Of a stretch of DNA of 64,000 bases, positions 42,484 to 52,346 are shown one piece after another. The stretch covers positions 15,780 through 79,779 of the forward strand of contig DASXZY010000024.1 of assembly GCA_036501625.1 (NCBI GenBank). The letters run 5' to 3'. Source of the stretch: Palsa-1400 sp036501625. Its GTDB lineage: Bacteria; Verrucomicrobiota; Verrucomicrobiia; Limisphaerales; Palsa-1400. Each line of letters begins with the position of its first letter. Position 1 is the stretch's first letter. The notes beneath the pieces are model-generated. The model did not search any database and was not told where the DNA came from. It saw only the letters and a list, made by a program, of their open reading frames with translations. The position numbers and the translations under genes were made by a program.

Positions 42484-45400
42484 CTACGGATAACTGAGGC
42501 GGTAAAAGCGCGCGGTGTTCAAGGGCGAATCCGAAAACATGGCAAAACCTAAATTTGCCGGCACGGTCACATGCCCGATGACGCTCCACTCTGAAGATGA
42601 AATATCCGACGCCGCTTCGAGCGAGTAGGTCCGGCCCGGCACGCCGGTGAAATTGAATTGCGCCGCGCCATTGGCCAATTGGATGCTGGTAAAGAATGCG
42701 GACGGCCCGGGCCGCAACAGCACGCCGCGCTGCGTCACCCGCGGCGCGTTGGCGTTGCGATACCAATAGACGCGAAAGTCGTAATGATCGCCGGATTGGG
42801 CATTGAAACTGAGCGCGAACGGCTGGAAAAGCACGTTGGGAAATTGGCCGCGCGCCAGATTTCGCGACGCGACGATCGCGCCCGAATCCAAATCGGCCAC
42901 GGAAATGGTCGCAACGGTGGCGTTGTCGTAATTAAAGTTATCCACCTTCAGTTCAAAGATCGCGGAATAATCCCCGGCAGGAATATTGGCGGCGCCGGGA
43001 CCGCGCGACAGATAGCCGGAGGCGGCGGCGCTGCGCGGATCTGCCTGCCACGAATTCAGCCCGTCCAATTGGCCGATGTCATGCGTGAGATTGGCCGCCG
43101 ACCAATTGACCAGGCCGTCGATGGCAACATCCGTCGCGGTCAGGTCCGGTCCGCCCGAAGCGTTGTTGTAAAAGATGCGAAACTCCAGGGGGTCGCCCTG
43201 AATAGTGTTGGTGAAGAGCAGAACGAAGTCATGCGGGCTGTTGGTCTGGGTGAAAGCGTTCCAAGGCGCCGGGGCGCTGGCCAAAACGGTTTGGCCGTTG
43301 TCCTCCAGCACGCTGAGCATGGCCAGGCTTGCGGCTGAACTGCTGAGCGAATCGGCCGTGATTTGAAAATGCGCGGCGTGCAGGCCCGTTGGCAGATAGG
43401 CCGCGTGCGGACCAGCCAGCATGTAACCAGAAACGGAGGCATTGGTTGGCCCGCAAGTCCAGGCCAGCGCGCCCGTGCCGCGGCCAATGGAATGGCTGAA
43501 AGCCGGATTCCCGGCTCCTTTGATAAAGAGCAGATTGGTCGTGATCGGTTCGGCCAGGGCGGCCTCGGCCATCAAGGCCGAACTTTGCCGGCCCGCGTCA
43601 GCGGCATCGACCGGCCCGGCCCACGACATTCCAAGCTGGCTGAATGCATTGCGGTCGTTGAGCCATAAACCGTGCGCGGAAAAGTAGAGAAGCTCGTAAG
43701 ACTCCTGATCGCGCGAAACGTCGTAAAAATAGGCAATGTAGCGGCTGCAAATGCCCTTGAACTCCGGCACGTCGCCCCCGCCGCAGGTCGGGTCGCACGG
43801 CGCGGCCTCGTTCATGACGTCGCCCGCGCTCAAATGAGCGGTGACGGCGTGAGCAATGGCCGCGGCCTCGTTTAAATAGGAAACGGTTCCGGTCGATTTA
43901 TAGAGGTCCGTCAGCGCGCCGATGAGCACGCCCTGTTCGTAGGTGAAGGTGGAGCCACTGTTATTGGCGCAATTGGAATCCAAGCCGTCATTGACAAGGC
44001 TTTGCGGGTTGATCATTCCGCTTTGGTTGAACCAATTCCAGGCATTGGTGGCCCAATAAAAATAACTGGCCGCGCCGCCGTCGCCAGGCGTGCGCTGGTG
44101 CAGGCGGATGGCAGTCAAGATGAAGAGTTCGTTGACAATGCCGTTCTTGTAGGTTCCGTTGACGGTTTGAACCGCACCGCCGTCGCAGGAGGAGGCAACC
44201 CAGGCGTTGGTCATGGTGGCGAAAATGGTCTTGGCCATGTTCAAGAAGTTGGTGTTGCCAGTGAGATCGAAGGCGCGAATCCATGCATTGGCCCACCAGC
44301 CATCGTCGTCATAATAGCCATCCAGGAAATTGCCGCCATTGTTGAGGTTGAACGTGTTGCTCAACACGCCCAGGTATTGGAGTTGGTTGTCAGCGGCGGC
44401 GACGGTTTCCAAAGCTTCCATGCAATTGGCGGCGTTCCACCAGCCGGTCGTGTTGTAAAGGCCGCCGGTATTGTACCATTGCTGAAGAACGCTCGCGGCC
44501 ATGGCGCTGTTGGTGTTGAAGTCGTCCCCGGTTAGCGCGAGCGTGGGGGAGCCTTGGCTCAAGGCGAAGAAGGCCGCGTTGCCGCCGGCGACCCACTTTA
44601 GTTGCACTCCGGTGACGGGCGAAGTCGTATTTTGCAACGGAACGTCCATCGAGTAGAGGCACGGATTGGCAGAGTTGATGGAATTCACCGTTCGGCCGCC
44701 AAGGTTCACGCGGCCATTGGCGAACCATGCGACGGGCGAGTAGGAAAACCAATCCGGCACGGTGATCGTGCCGATGTCGGACGACCCGGCGGCATGCTGA
44801 ACGGCATAGTTGATCGTCGCCGCGCCATTGCCCGCGGCGCATAAAAAGGAAAGCCCTTTGGCGGCCGCGGGGCCGGATGGGGTGAGTGTGCCAGCGAGCG
44901 CGCTGGATGTGAGTAGAAGAGCATCATTGGCCGCGTAACTTCCCGGCAGGGTATAAGTGTGATCCGGCGCGGAAACGTTGGTGAAAGTCGAACCCGCCAG
45001 GGGAAGGCCGGTCGAGGGCGCGGCGCTATCGTAACCAACCTCGTACCATGTGTTCAGTGTGTTAGTGATGCCGGTGTCCATGGACGCCGTCGTGAATCCG
45101 CTCAATGATCCGGGATGGCCCGCGCCCGCTTCCACCACGACGTCTTCATTAAATCCGATGACTGCCAGCGGATTAAACATCCCCGCGCTGCTGCCGCTGA
45201 CAGCCATGATGACCCCATGCCCGATACCGCTGGCGTAGGCGAAATCAATGCTGGTGACGGGGCTGACTGTATTGGCCAGTGTGATTTCCACCGAGTAAAG
45301 CCGCGGATCATTCCCATTGACGCTGCTGAACGTGAAGGCTTGAACATCGACCCGCCCGTTGGCCGTCCAAGCCGAATTGGTGCCGTTATTGTACCAATCA

Positions 45401-45906
45401 AGTATGCTCGAACTGCCCGTGTCGGACGCGCCGCTCTGATGGTGAACAACGTAAGTAAACACGCAGCCGTTGTGGCCCCCGGCTTCCAGGAAGGATAACT
45501 GGCTGCAGGCGGTGGCAGTTGTCAAAGCAAGCGTGGCGTTGGTCAACGTGGAATCAAGCAGGATGGCATCGTTGGCCTTATAGCTCGGCGCCATCGTATA
45601 ACGGCGCGTCGGGGAGCTTTGGCTGGTGAAGGTCGATCCAGCCGTTGGCAAACCCGTCGTGGCCGCAGCCGTATCATAACCCTCCTCGTACCAACTGGTG
45701 CCGTTATTGCCGAGGCCGCTATCCATCGAGGCCGTCGTGCAGCCGCCCGGAAGGGCTGGACTTGGCGCCGTGTGTTCGACTACTACATCCTGGTTGAAGC
45801 TGGCGGAACTGAGCAAGACAGGCAAAAAACCAGCCCGAGACGCAGTGGCAGAGCAAAACGAGAGCGCGGCGCAAAGGCCCCATGCAACCAATCCTTGGCA
45901 ATTCAT
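42484..45906 (-). CDS. Large secreted glycoside hydrolase family 76 protein
   Basis: This 1140-residue protein has a signal peptide (MNCQGLVAWGLCAALSFCSA). Two related modules of about 200 residues follow (30-230 and 232-455), both containing DVVVE, TTASMD and GLP-AGSTF. The GH76 catalytic domain spans about 465-780, with YYDDDGWWANAW (Asp533-535 include the acidic pair typical of the family), FTYEQGVLIGAL and YELLYFSAHGLWL. Family members are endo-alpha-1,6-mannanases. Two further beta-rich modules and the shared C-terminal segment (PGRTYSLEAASDIS) end the protein. It stands alone on the minus strand. Confidence 0.88.
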   Translation of the reverse strand: MNCQGLVAWGLCAALSFCSATASRAGFLPVLLSSASFNQDVVVEHTAPSPALPGGCTTASMDSGLGNNGTSWYEEGYDTAAATTGLPTAGSTFTSQSSPTRRYTMAPSYKANDAILLDSTLTNATLALTTATACSQLSFLEAGGHNGCVFTYVVHHQSGASDTGSSSILDWYNNGTNSAWTANGRVDVQAFTFSSVNGNDPRLYSVEITLANTVSPVTSIDFAYASGIGHGVIMAVSGSSAGMFNPLAVIGFNEDVVVEAGAGHPGSLSGFTTASMDTGITNTLNTWYEVGYDSAAPSTGLPLAGSTFTNVSAPDHTYTLPGSYAANDALLLTSSALAGTLTPSGPAAAKGLSFLCAAGNGAATINYAVQHAAGSSDIGTITVPDWFSYSPVAWFANGRVNLGGRTVNSINSANPCLYSMDVPLQNTTSPVTGVQLKWVAGGNAAFFALSQGSPTLALTGDDFNTNSAMAASVLQQWYNTGGLYNTTGWWNAANCMEALETVAAADNQLQYLGVLSNTFNLNNGGNFLDGYYDDDGWWANAWIRAFDLTGNTNFLNMAKTIFATMTNAWVASSCDGGAVQTVNGTYKNGIVNELFILTAIRLHQRTPGDGGAASYFYWATNAWNWFNQSGMINPQSLVNDGLDSNCANNSGSTFTYEQGVLIGALTDLYKSTGTVSYLNEAAAIAHAVTAHLSAGDVMNEAAPCDPTCGGGDVPEFKGICSRYIAYFYDVSRDQESYELLYFSAHGLWLNDRNAFSQLGMSWAGPVDAADAGRQSSALMAEAALAEPITTNLLFIKGAGNPAFSHSIGRGTGALAWTCGPTNASVSGYMLAGPHAAYLPTGLHAAHFQITADSLSSSAASLAMLSVLEDNGQTVLASAPAPWNAFTQTNSPHDFVLLFTNTIQGDPLEFRIFYNNASGGPDLTATDVAIDGLVNWSAANLTHDIGQLDGLNSWQADPRSAAASGYLSRGPGAANIPAGDYSAIFELKVDNFNYDNATVATISVADLDSGAIVASRNLARGQFPNVLFQPFALSFNAQSGDHYDFRVYWYRNANAPRVTQRGVLLRPGPSAFFTSIQLANGAAQFNFTGVPGRTYSLEAASDISSSEWSVIGHVTVPANLGFAMFSDSPLNTARFYRLSYP

Positions 45907-46133
45907 GTGCGTTCATTTTAGGCCGAAACCCCTCCAAACTCAACATGCCGTATGAGACGCTAAAATACTTGCTCCGCGAGGCTTGACATTCACGGTCTGT
46001 TATGTCAGGAATTACCCTACAAACGTGAGAGGGGTTTACTCCATAGCAAAAGATTATCGGGTGACGATCCGGCGCCGGGCTGTTTTTACGTGAAACTTAT
46101 CCCGGGGCGAAACCAAAGAATTTATCAAATATC

Positions 46134-47195
46134 ATGAGAAAACGAGCGCTGCCAAGTGCGCATCCTATGACTGTTGGGCAGTCGGCCCAAATCCTGGCCC
46201 AAGGCACGGGGCCGGCTTTGGGGTTGCTCATGCGCGGCAGCACTTTGGCGCAGCTTCCACGCCTGCTGTTGGAGGGACTGGCCCCAGCGCGGCGGATGTT
46301 CATTCAGGGCTTTAACAACAGCGAACTGGCCACCATCGTCCGCGAACATACGCCCATCACTTTCGTTTGCTCCTACGCCCGTTCCGGCAATACCTGGATG
46401 CGCTACCTGCTCTCCGACATCCGCCTGCAAAATGAGGGCGTCCAAACCACCACCGATCTGCCGCAGCCCGCCCGGATCGTGCCAGACTATTATACCGACC
46501 TCGTCACGCCTCGCGCCGCGACGGAAGGTTACGGCTATCTGGTCAAGACGCACGATACGATCCCCTTGCTGCAGAAACGCATCGGCGGCGACCCCGGCAT
46601 TCGCAAGTGCCGATTCCTTTATCTGTTCCGGCCGCCCGAAGATGTGCTGGTTTCCTTATTCCATATTTCATTGCGGGAGAAATACATTCACAGCAAGAGT
46701 GGGAACAATATTGACGCTTTCTGCCTGGAATTCCTATGGGCTTGGGAAGAACACGTGGCCGGCTATCTCGATGAACTGGACCAGGGGGTTCCCATTTACT
46801 TAGTCTGCTATGATGAGCTTTTGCGGGAGCCAGCCCCAATTTTGGAAGCCGTCCTGCGCTGGCTGGGTGTGCCGCACACGGCGGAGTCAGTTCACCGCGC
46901 GGAGTCCAACATGCGATTCGGCAAGCTTCAAGCCATGGAAGCCCGCGCGCTCAACGGCGGCAGCCGGCTCTTCCGGCGCGGGGTGGATGGCTCGGGGGTT
47001 TCGGAATTGAAGCCCGAAACGCTGGCTCAAATTCGCGCCAAGACCAAGGATTTGATGACGCGCGCCTACGACAGCTTGGCGCGCCAGAAAGCGAAGCACC
47101 CGGTGGAATTGAAGGCGCCGTCGAATCCTGCGGGGTTCGCGCCTGGGTCGGTTGGCAGGCAGGGTGAAACCGCCCCCGCAGCCAGCGCCAAATAG
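46134..47195 (+). CDS. Sulfotransferase-domain protein
   Basis: This 353-residue protein has the PAPS-binding loop SYARSGNTWMRYLL at 80-93 and the 3'-phosphate region FLYLFRPPEDVLVSLFH (about 160-176). YDELLREPAPILEAVLRWLG, the family's second signature, follows. It would transfer sulfate from PAPS to a sugar, lipid or other acceptor; the acceptor is unknown. The tail is Ala/Pro-rich. It precedes a large membrane protein by 30 bases on the same strand, so surface polymer modification is a reasonable inference. Confidence 0.85.
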   Translation: MRKRALPSAHPMTVGQSAQILAQGTGPALGLLMRGSTLAQLPRLLLEGLAPARRMFIQGFNNSELATIVREHTPITFVCSYARSGNTWMRYLLSDIRLQNEGVQTTTDLPQPARIVPDYYTDLVTPRAATEGYGYLVKTHDTIPLLQKRIGGDPGIRKCRFLYLFRPPEDVLVSLFHISLREKYIHSKSGNNIDAFCLEFLWAWEEHVAGYLDELDQGVPIYLVCYDELLREPAPILEAVLRWLGVPHTAESVHRAESNMRFGKLQAMEARALNGGSRLFRRGVDGSGVSELKPETLAQIRAKTKDLMTRAYDSLARQKAKHPVELKAPSNPAGFAPGSVGRQGETAPAASAK

Positions 47196-47225
47196 GCTGG
47201 ATCGCCGGGGACACAAAACCATGCT

Positions 47226-50126
47226 ATGAGCGCGGCTTCCGCGGCCTCTGGGCCGAAAAAGAAAATCGCCAATCGCTGGATCCTCCTTGGACTGCTGAGC
47301 GCGCTGCTGCTGGTGCTGTTTGCCAAAAGCCTGGACCCGCATCAGGTCCTATTTGCCAATGATGTTCCTCTGGGCGCCCGCAAAGCCGAAAGCAACTCTT
47401 TGCCGGGCCGCTTTACCGGCACATGGAGCGATCTTTCATGGCTGGGCGGGGCCGGTCCAGCCGCTTCCCCCAGCATTACAATGTTGTTGGCAACGGTTTT
47501 CCCGGCCGTGGCTTATTTGAAGATTTATGCGCCTTTCACGCTGTTGTTCCTGGGATTTTCGGCTTGGGTGTTCTTTCGCCAGTTGAAATTCAGCCCGGTT
47601 GTTTGTGTGCTGGGCGGCGTGGCGGCGGGGCTGAACAGCCATTTTCTATCCATTGCCTGCTGGGGCTTGGGCAACTGGAATCTTGCCGCCGGTTGCGCGT
47701 TCCTGGCGATGGGAGCGCTTTACGCCAAATCCATCCCCAAAGTTTGGGAGCGGGCTGTGCTGGCAGGCTTGGCCGTCGGAATGGGCGTGATGGAAGGATA
47801 CGATGTCGGCGCCATCTTGAGCATTTACATCGGCGCTTTCATCCTCTTTCGCTTTTTCAACAATGACGATTCTACCGGCCAGCAAGTCGCCAACGCCCTC
47901 GTGGCAGAGACGCTGGTGGTGATATTCGCGGGCATCATCGCCTACCACACCATGCATACGCTGGTAACAACGGAAGTTGAAGGCGTCGCGTTGATGGGAC
48001 AGGATGCCGAAACCAAGCTGTCCCGCTGGAGATCGGCCACGCAATGGAGCCTGCCCAAAGCGGAAACCCTTCAGATCATGGTCCCCGGCCTTTTTGGCTA
48101 TCGCCTCAGCGGAAATATCAGCGAAACCGATCGCTCATCGGCCTATTGGGGGCGCATCGGCCAGGACCCTCGGATTGCACGCATCGGCAGCGACGATGCC
48201 ATGGAACGCTCCAATGCCCTGACGGAATTCCATCTGCCCACCAACTTTCTTGCCAGCTTGGACACGCCCAACCGCGAGTCCCGCACGGACCCAATGATCG
48301 CGATCACCAAGAAGACCGGCATTTACTGGCGTTACAGCGGCTCCGGCGAAACTGCCGGCGTGATTGTCTCTCTCTTGGCGTTCTTCGGCCTGGCAAATAT
48401 ATTTCGCAAAGACGGCCTTTACACCAAATCTGATCGGCGGGCGATTTGTTTTTGGGGATTGGCCGCGCTATTCTCGCTTTTGGCCGCGTGGGGCCGCTAC
48501 GGCTTTATTTATCAATTGCTTTACAAGATGCCCTACATGTCGACCATCCGCAATCCGATCAAGTTCATGCATCCGTTCCATATCGCGTGGCTTATCCTGG
48601 CGGGATACGGGATGGAAGCTCTTTATCGGCGGGCGGCGCGCACCGCGGCGGGAAATGCCAATGACATGGTCTTCGTGCAAATTACGAGGAAGTGGTCGAA
48701 AATGACTGGCATGGATCGCGGGTGGGCCATCTTCACAATGATCCTGGCTGGGGCGGCGGTGGCGGGAACCGTTCTCATGTTTGTCTGCCGTCCGCAATGG
48801 CTGCAATACCTGCGGGACCAATCGTTCACGCCGCTGGCAGCGATGAACATCAGCCATTACGGCCTTTTGATGTGCGTTGAGTTTTTGGTCTTTTTGATTG
48901 CGGGCATTGTGGTGATCGCAGCCGTCTTGAGCGGGGCTTGGACGGGCACTCGCTCCAAGATGGCTTGGGGCGCGCTGGGTCTTCTGATGGTTTGCGATAT
49001 GGCCCGCGCGGATTATCCGTGGATTCACTATTACGATTACAACGAAAAATACGCCTTAAACCCGGTCACAGATTTTCTGCTTGAGAAACCTTGGGAGCAC
49101 AGGGTCATCGGAAAGCTCGAACCCAGAGGACCGGGCAGCGGCATCACTCCGTACTTCGGCCAGCTTTATTTCTTCTGGCTGCAAAATGATTTCCCCTATC
49201 ACAACATCCAAACTCTCGACTTCCCCCAGATGGCCCACATGCCGGATTTGGACCGGCTTTATCTCAAGGCCTTCGAGTTAAATGGCTCGGACATTTACAG
49301 CACGGACCTCCGGCCGGCGGTGCGATTGTGGGAATTGACCAATACGCGTTACATCCTGGGCACCGCCAATGCGGTCGAATTATTGAACGACCGCACCGGC
49401 TCGGGCACTTTTAAACTGGATGGCCTCTTCAACATGGTTCGCAAGCCCGACCTAACCAGCGTTGGCGATGCCGGAGACCTGACCGTTGTTCAATCCGGTA
49501 CGAAAGGGGAATACGGCATCGTGGAGTACACGCGCGCCCTGCCTCGGGCCAAACTATTTTCGAACTGGCTCACGACCAATGACGATGACACGTTGAAAGT
49601 CTTGTCCGACCAGTCATTCGACCCGTGGAAGACCGTTCTGATCGCTCCCAAAACGCCTGTGGCGCAGGCGCAATCCGATTCCACCGCCGATCCGGGGACG
49701 GTATCCATCACCGATTACCATTCCAAGAACGTCCGCCTGCAGGCCGACGCGAAGACGGCGTCCATTCTGCTGCTCAACGACCGGTTCGGAGCGGACTGGC
49801 AGGTGCGCGTGGACGGAGCACGACAGCCAATGTTGCGGTGCAACTATATCATGCGCGGCGTCTATTTGACGCCCGGTCATCACGTCGTGGATTTTGCGTT
49901 CCGGCCGCCGCTGGGGAGCCTTTACGTTAGCGTCAGCGCGATCATCATTGGGGCTATCCTGGCGGGATTCCTGATTGCCACCCGCAAGCCCGAAGCGTCC
50001 GCGCCGGCCCCCATCGCTCCAGCACCCGTTCCCGCGCCCAAGCCGACGTCGGCACCTGCGCCGAAGCCGGTTTCGGCAGCGCCAGCCAAACAAAAACCGG
50101 GCGGCGCGAAAGCAAAAAAAGGTTAA
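47226..50126 (+). CDS. YfhO-like multi-span membrane protein
   Basis: This 966-residue protein starts with a cytoplasmic basic stretch and about a dozen membrane spans (LLGLLSALLLVLFAKS, YLKIYAPFTLLFLGF, MTWW-like later ones). Large outside loops include ANDVPLGARKAESNSLPGRF. The soluble region at about 605-880 has DLRPAVRLWELTNTRYILGT and RFGADWQVRVDGARQPMLR. This matches the bacterial YfhO/DUF2079-like GT-C-related families linked to glycosylation of surface polymers. It ends in a Pro/Ala/Lys tail. Activity is not established. It is downstream of the sulfotransferase and upstream of the lytic transglycosylase. Confidence 0.8.
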   Translation: MSAASAASGPKKKIANRWILLGLLSALLLVLFAKSLDPHQVLFANDVPLGARKAESNSLPGRFTGTWSDLSWLGGAGPAASPSITMLLATVFPAVAYLKIYAPFTLLFLGFSAWVFFRQLKFSPVVCVLGGVAAGLNSHFLSIACWGLGNWNLAAGCAFLAMGALYAKSIPKVWERAVLAGLAVGMGVMEGYDVGAILSIYIGAFILFRFFNNDDSTGQQVANALVAETLVVIFAGIIAYHTMHTLVTTEVEGVALMGQDAETKLSRWRSATQWSLPKAETLQIMVPGLFGYRLSGNISETDRSSAYWGRIGQDPRIARIGSDDAMERSNALTEFHLPTNFLASLDTPNRESRTDPMIAITKKTGIYWRYSGSGETAGVIVSLLAFFGLANIFRKDGLYTKSDRRAICFWGLAALFSLLAAWGRYGFIYQLLYKMPYMSTIRNPIKFMHPFHIAWLILAGYGMEALYRRAARTAAGNANDMVFVQITRKWSKMTGMDRGWAIFTMILAGAAVAGTVLMFVCRPQWLQYLRDQSFTPLAAMNISHYGLLMCVEFLVFLIAGIVVIAAVLSGAWTGTRSKMAWGALGLLMVCDMARADYPWIHYYDYNEKYALNPVTDFLLEKPWEHRVIGKLEPRGPGSGITPYFGQLYFFWLQNDFPYHNIQTLDFPQMAHMPDLDRLYLKAFELNGSDIYSTDLRPAVRLWELTNTRYILGTANAVELLNDRTGSGTFKLDGLFNMVRKPDLTSVGDAGDLTVVQSGTKGEYGIVEYTRALPRAKLFSNWLTTNDDDTLKVLSDQSFDPWKTVLIAPKTPVAQAQSDSTADPGTVSITDYHSKNVRLQADAKTASILLLNDRFGADWQVRVDGARQPMLRCNYIMRGVYLTPGHHVVDFAFRPPLGSLYVSVSAIIIGAILAGFLIATRKPEASAPAPIAPAPVPAPKPTSAPAPKPVSAAPAKQKPGGAKAKKG

Positions 50127-50158
50127 CGTGCCTGGCCGTTTGATGTAGCGTCCTAATC

Positions 50159-50707
50159 GTGAAAGCCCGATTCAAAACGGCCGCCATCCTAGCGCTGATT
50201 GGAATTCTCGCTTTTTACAGCCGCCACTACTGGCGCGAACATCGATTCGACGCCGCCATCGCCGAGGCGGCCAAGCGCAACCAGCTTAGGCCGGAGTTAA
50301 TCCGGGCCATCATCTGGCGCGAAAGCAACTTCAACCCGAATGTCCGAGGGCGCGCGGGCGAATTGGGGCTGATGCAAATCCGCGAGCCAGCCGCTCTGGA
50401 ATGGGCATCAGCGGAACACATCAAGGGCTTCGATCACGCGGCGTGCCTCAACCCGCTCACGAACGTGCTGGCGGGAACGTGGTACTTCAAAAGAGTTTTG
50501 CGGCACTACAACTTCGCCGACGACCCGCTGCCGTTTGGCTTGGCGGAGTACAACGCGGGCCGGGGCAACGTCCTTAAATGGCTGGCTGGCGGACGCCCGA
50601 CCAATAGCGCGGAATTCGTGGAGCGGATCGGTTTTCCCGGAACGAAAGAATACGTGGAAACGATCATGCAACGCTACCAGCACTACCGCCGAATCAGTCC
50701 TTTGTAA
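50159..50707 (+). CDS. Lytic transglycosylase (SLT/Slt70-like domain)
   Basis: The 182-residue protein has one N-terminal membrane anchor (AAILALIGILAFYSRHY) and a goose-lysozyme-like transglycosylase domain with the catalytic Glu55 in IIWRESNFNPN, GELGLMQIRE, and GLAEYNAGRGNVLKWL. It cleaves peptidoglycan between MurNAc and GlcNAc, forming the anhydro product, in the periplasm. Start is GTG 50159. It converges with the acyltransferase gene, overlapping by 14 bases. Confidence 0.9.
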   Translation: MKARFKTAAILALIGILAFYSRHYWREHRFDAAIAEAAKRNQLRPELIRAIIWRESNFNPNVRGRAGELGLMQIREPAALEWASAEHIKGFDHAACLNPLTNVLAGTWYFKRVLRHYNFADDPLPFGLAEYNAGRGNVLKWLAGGRPTNSAEFVERIGFPGTKEYVETIMQRYQHYRRISPL

Positions 50708-51377
50708 TCGCGCGCATGGCGGCTTCAAGCTGGGCGCGGAGTTGTTCGCTCTCGGCTTCGGTGGCCTCGCGCGGCACCCAGATTGCCGCGCCGTGGTAGC
50801 AATGGCACAGGGCGAACGGCAGGAGAATTTGGAATCGATCCCAGCTTTTGAGGCGGACTTTCCATCGGCTGAAATTGGAGATCGGAATGATCGGGCGTCC
50901 CGTCAATTGGGCCAGGTGGATGATGCCCTTCTGGATTTGGTAAACAGGGCCGCGCGGGCCGTCGGGCGGGATGACGAGATTGTAGCCGCGCTCCATCCAT
51001 GTAGTCGCTTCCAATAAGGCTTGCGGGCCGCGCCGGCTGGTGGAACCGCGCACGGGCTGGACGCCAAAGCGTTCCACGACGCTGGCCACCAGGCTGCCAT
51101 CCTTGCTGGCGCTGATCATTGCGGCCAGCCCCTGCCCCGGCCAGCGGGCTTGGGCGAAATCATTGTAACTGGCGAGGGCGGCCGGCAGGCGGTTGTGCCA
51201 GACGCAGAAAATGACCGGGCCTTTGATTTCGGATGAGCCGGTTTCGTCATGCCAGCGCAGCCGCCAGGTTTTAAAACTGATGCGGAGCAGCGTGGCCGCC
51301 GCGAAGGCCGCCAGCCGCCGGTGCCAGGGCATGGGCTGTGGCACGACCACGCCGGAGGCGGACGTTGTTTGGGCCAT
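50694..51377 (-). CDS. Lysophospholipid acyltransferase family protein (DUF374)
   Basis: This 227-residue protein of the DUF374/LpxL-like type has the N-terminal motif VIFCVWHNRLPAAL. AAMISASKDGSLVASVVERF follows, then GVQPVRGSTSRRG and NLVIPPDGPRGP. It probably acylates lipid A or a related lipid at the inner membrane. The start overlaps the ruvA stop by one base (TAATG). It is the last gene of the nrdR operon. Confidence 0.88.
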   Translation of the reverse strand: MAQTTSASGVVVPQPMPWHRRLAAFAAATLLRISFKTWRLRWHDETGSSEIKGPVIFCVWHNRLPAALASYNDFAQARWPGQGLAAMISASKDGSLVASVVERFGVQPVRGSTSRRGPQALLEATTWMERGYNLVIPPDGPRGPVYQIQKGIIHLAQLTGRPIIPISNFSRWKVRLKSWDRFQILLPFALCHCYHGAAIWVPREATEAESEQLRAQLEAAMRAITKD

Positions 51378-51982
51378 TATCCTCCTTTTTTCAGGCTGGC
51401 GCGCACCAGGTCTTCCAAACCCGCGTCTGGACCGAGAAGCGCCACCGTCGCACGAATCGTTTCGTGCGCGTCAGCCGGTTTGAAGCCCAGCGCGATGAGG
51501 GCCAACGCCGCGTCGTTGACCTTCTGCTCGCCAGCCGAGAGGGCGCGCTCGGCGCTTTGGGCTTCCAGCACGCCGCCGGGGCCGATTTTGTCTTTAAGCT
51601 CAATGATGATTCGTTCGGCGGTCTTTTTCCCCACGCCGGAAATCTGGGAAAGCATTTTAATATCCCCGCCGGCCACCGCCCCGCGAAAGGCCGTGACATT
51701 GATGCCGCTGAGGACGTTGAGCGCGATCTTGGGGCCGATGCCGCTGACGGTATTGATAAGGAGCCGGAAAAGCAGCCGTTCAGCGGAGGTCATGAAACCG
51801 TAGAGAACGTGAGCGTCTTCCCGCACGGCCAAATGCGTCAGCAACTTCACGGTTTGGCCGGGCGCGGGCAGTTTGTCGTATGACGAAAGGGGAATGAGCG
51901 CCTCGTAACCAACGCCGTTGACCTCCACCGTGACCTGGGTGGGAAGCGCCTCGATCAATTTGCCGTGCAGGTAGGTGATCAC
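51377..51982 (-). CDS. ruvA: Holliday junction DNA helicase subunit RuvA
   Basis: RuvA binds four-way junctions and loads RuvB for branch migration in recombination repair. The 201-residue length is typical. It begins MITYLHGKLIEALPTQVTVE (GTG 51982), followed by the OB-fold VNGVGYEALIP and the helix-hairpin-helix region INTVSGIGPKIALNVLSG and SGVGKKTAERIIIELKDKI. The C-terminal domain III (ALIALGFKPADAHETI) is present. Longer open frame upstream is not real. ruvB and ruvC are not in the window. Confidence 0.96.
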   Translation of the reverse strand: MITYLHGKLIEALPTQVTVEVNGVGYEALIPLSSYDKLPAPGQTVKLLTHLAVREDAHVLYGFMTSAERLLFRLLINTVSGIGPKIALNVLSGINVTAFRGAVAGGDIKMLSQISGVGKKTAERIIIELKDKIGPGGVLEAQSAERALSAGEQKVNDAALALIALGFKPADAHETIRATVALLGPDAGLEDLVRASLKKGG

Positions 51983-52001
51983 GGACCAGCCAGGATAGGT
52001 T

Positions 52002-52346
52002 TCAGCCGGGTGGCCAGGACATCTGGCGTCCGCCCAGCAGATGGCAATGCAAATGGGGCACGCTCTCCCCGCCCTCCGGCCCGTTGTTGATGACGAGCCG
52101 GTAGCCGGATTTGTCCAAGCCCAATTGCGCGGCGACGGCGGCCGCTTTGAGCAGCAGGTGGCCGAGCAATGGCTCATCCTGCGCCTGGGCTTCCGCAATG
52201 CGGGCGATGGGTTTCTTGGGCAGGATCAAGACATGGACGGGCGCCTTGGCGTCGATGTCCCGAATCGCCAGCACTTGGTCATCCTCAAAAACAATCGTGG
52301 CCTGAATCTGGCGGTCGATGATTTTCTGGAAGACCGTGCTGCTCAT
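52002..52346 (-). CDS. HIT-family nucleotide hydrolase/transferase
   Basis: The 114-residue protein has the histidine triad HLHCH at 98-102 followed by LLGGRQMSWPPG, and begins VFQKIIDRQIQATIVFEDDQ like the Hint branch. These proteins hydrolyse purine nucleoside phosphoramidates or related dinucleotides. Start 52346 overlaps the stop of the previous gene (ATGA), and ruvA follows at 19 bases. Confidence 0.94.
   Translation of the reverse strand: MSSTVFQKIIDRQIQATIVFEDDQVLAIRDIDAKAPVHVLILPKKPIARIAEAQAQDEPLLGHLLLKAAAVAAQLGLDKSGYRLVINNGPEGGESVPHLHCHLLGGRQMSWPPG

Noticed and set aside
45983..46010. TTGACA before the sulfotransferase gene
   Set aside because: No acceptable -10 box at 16-18 bases; not called as a promoter.
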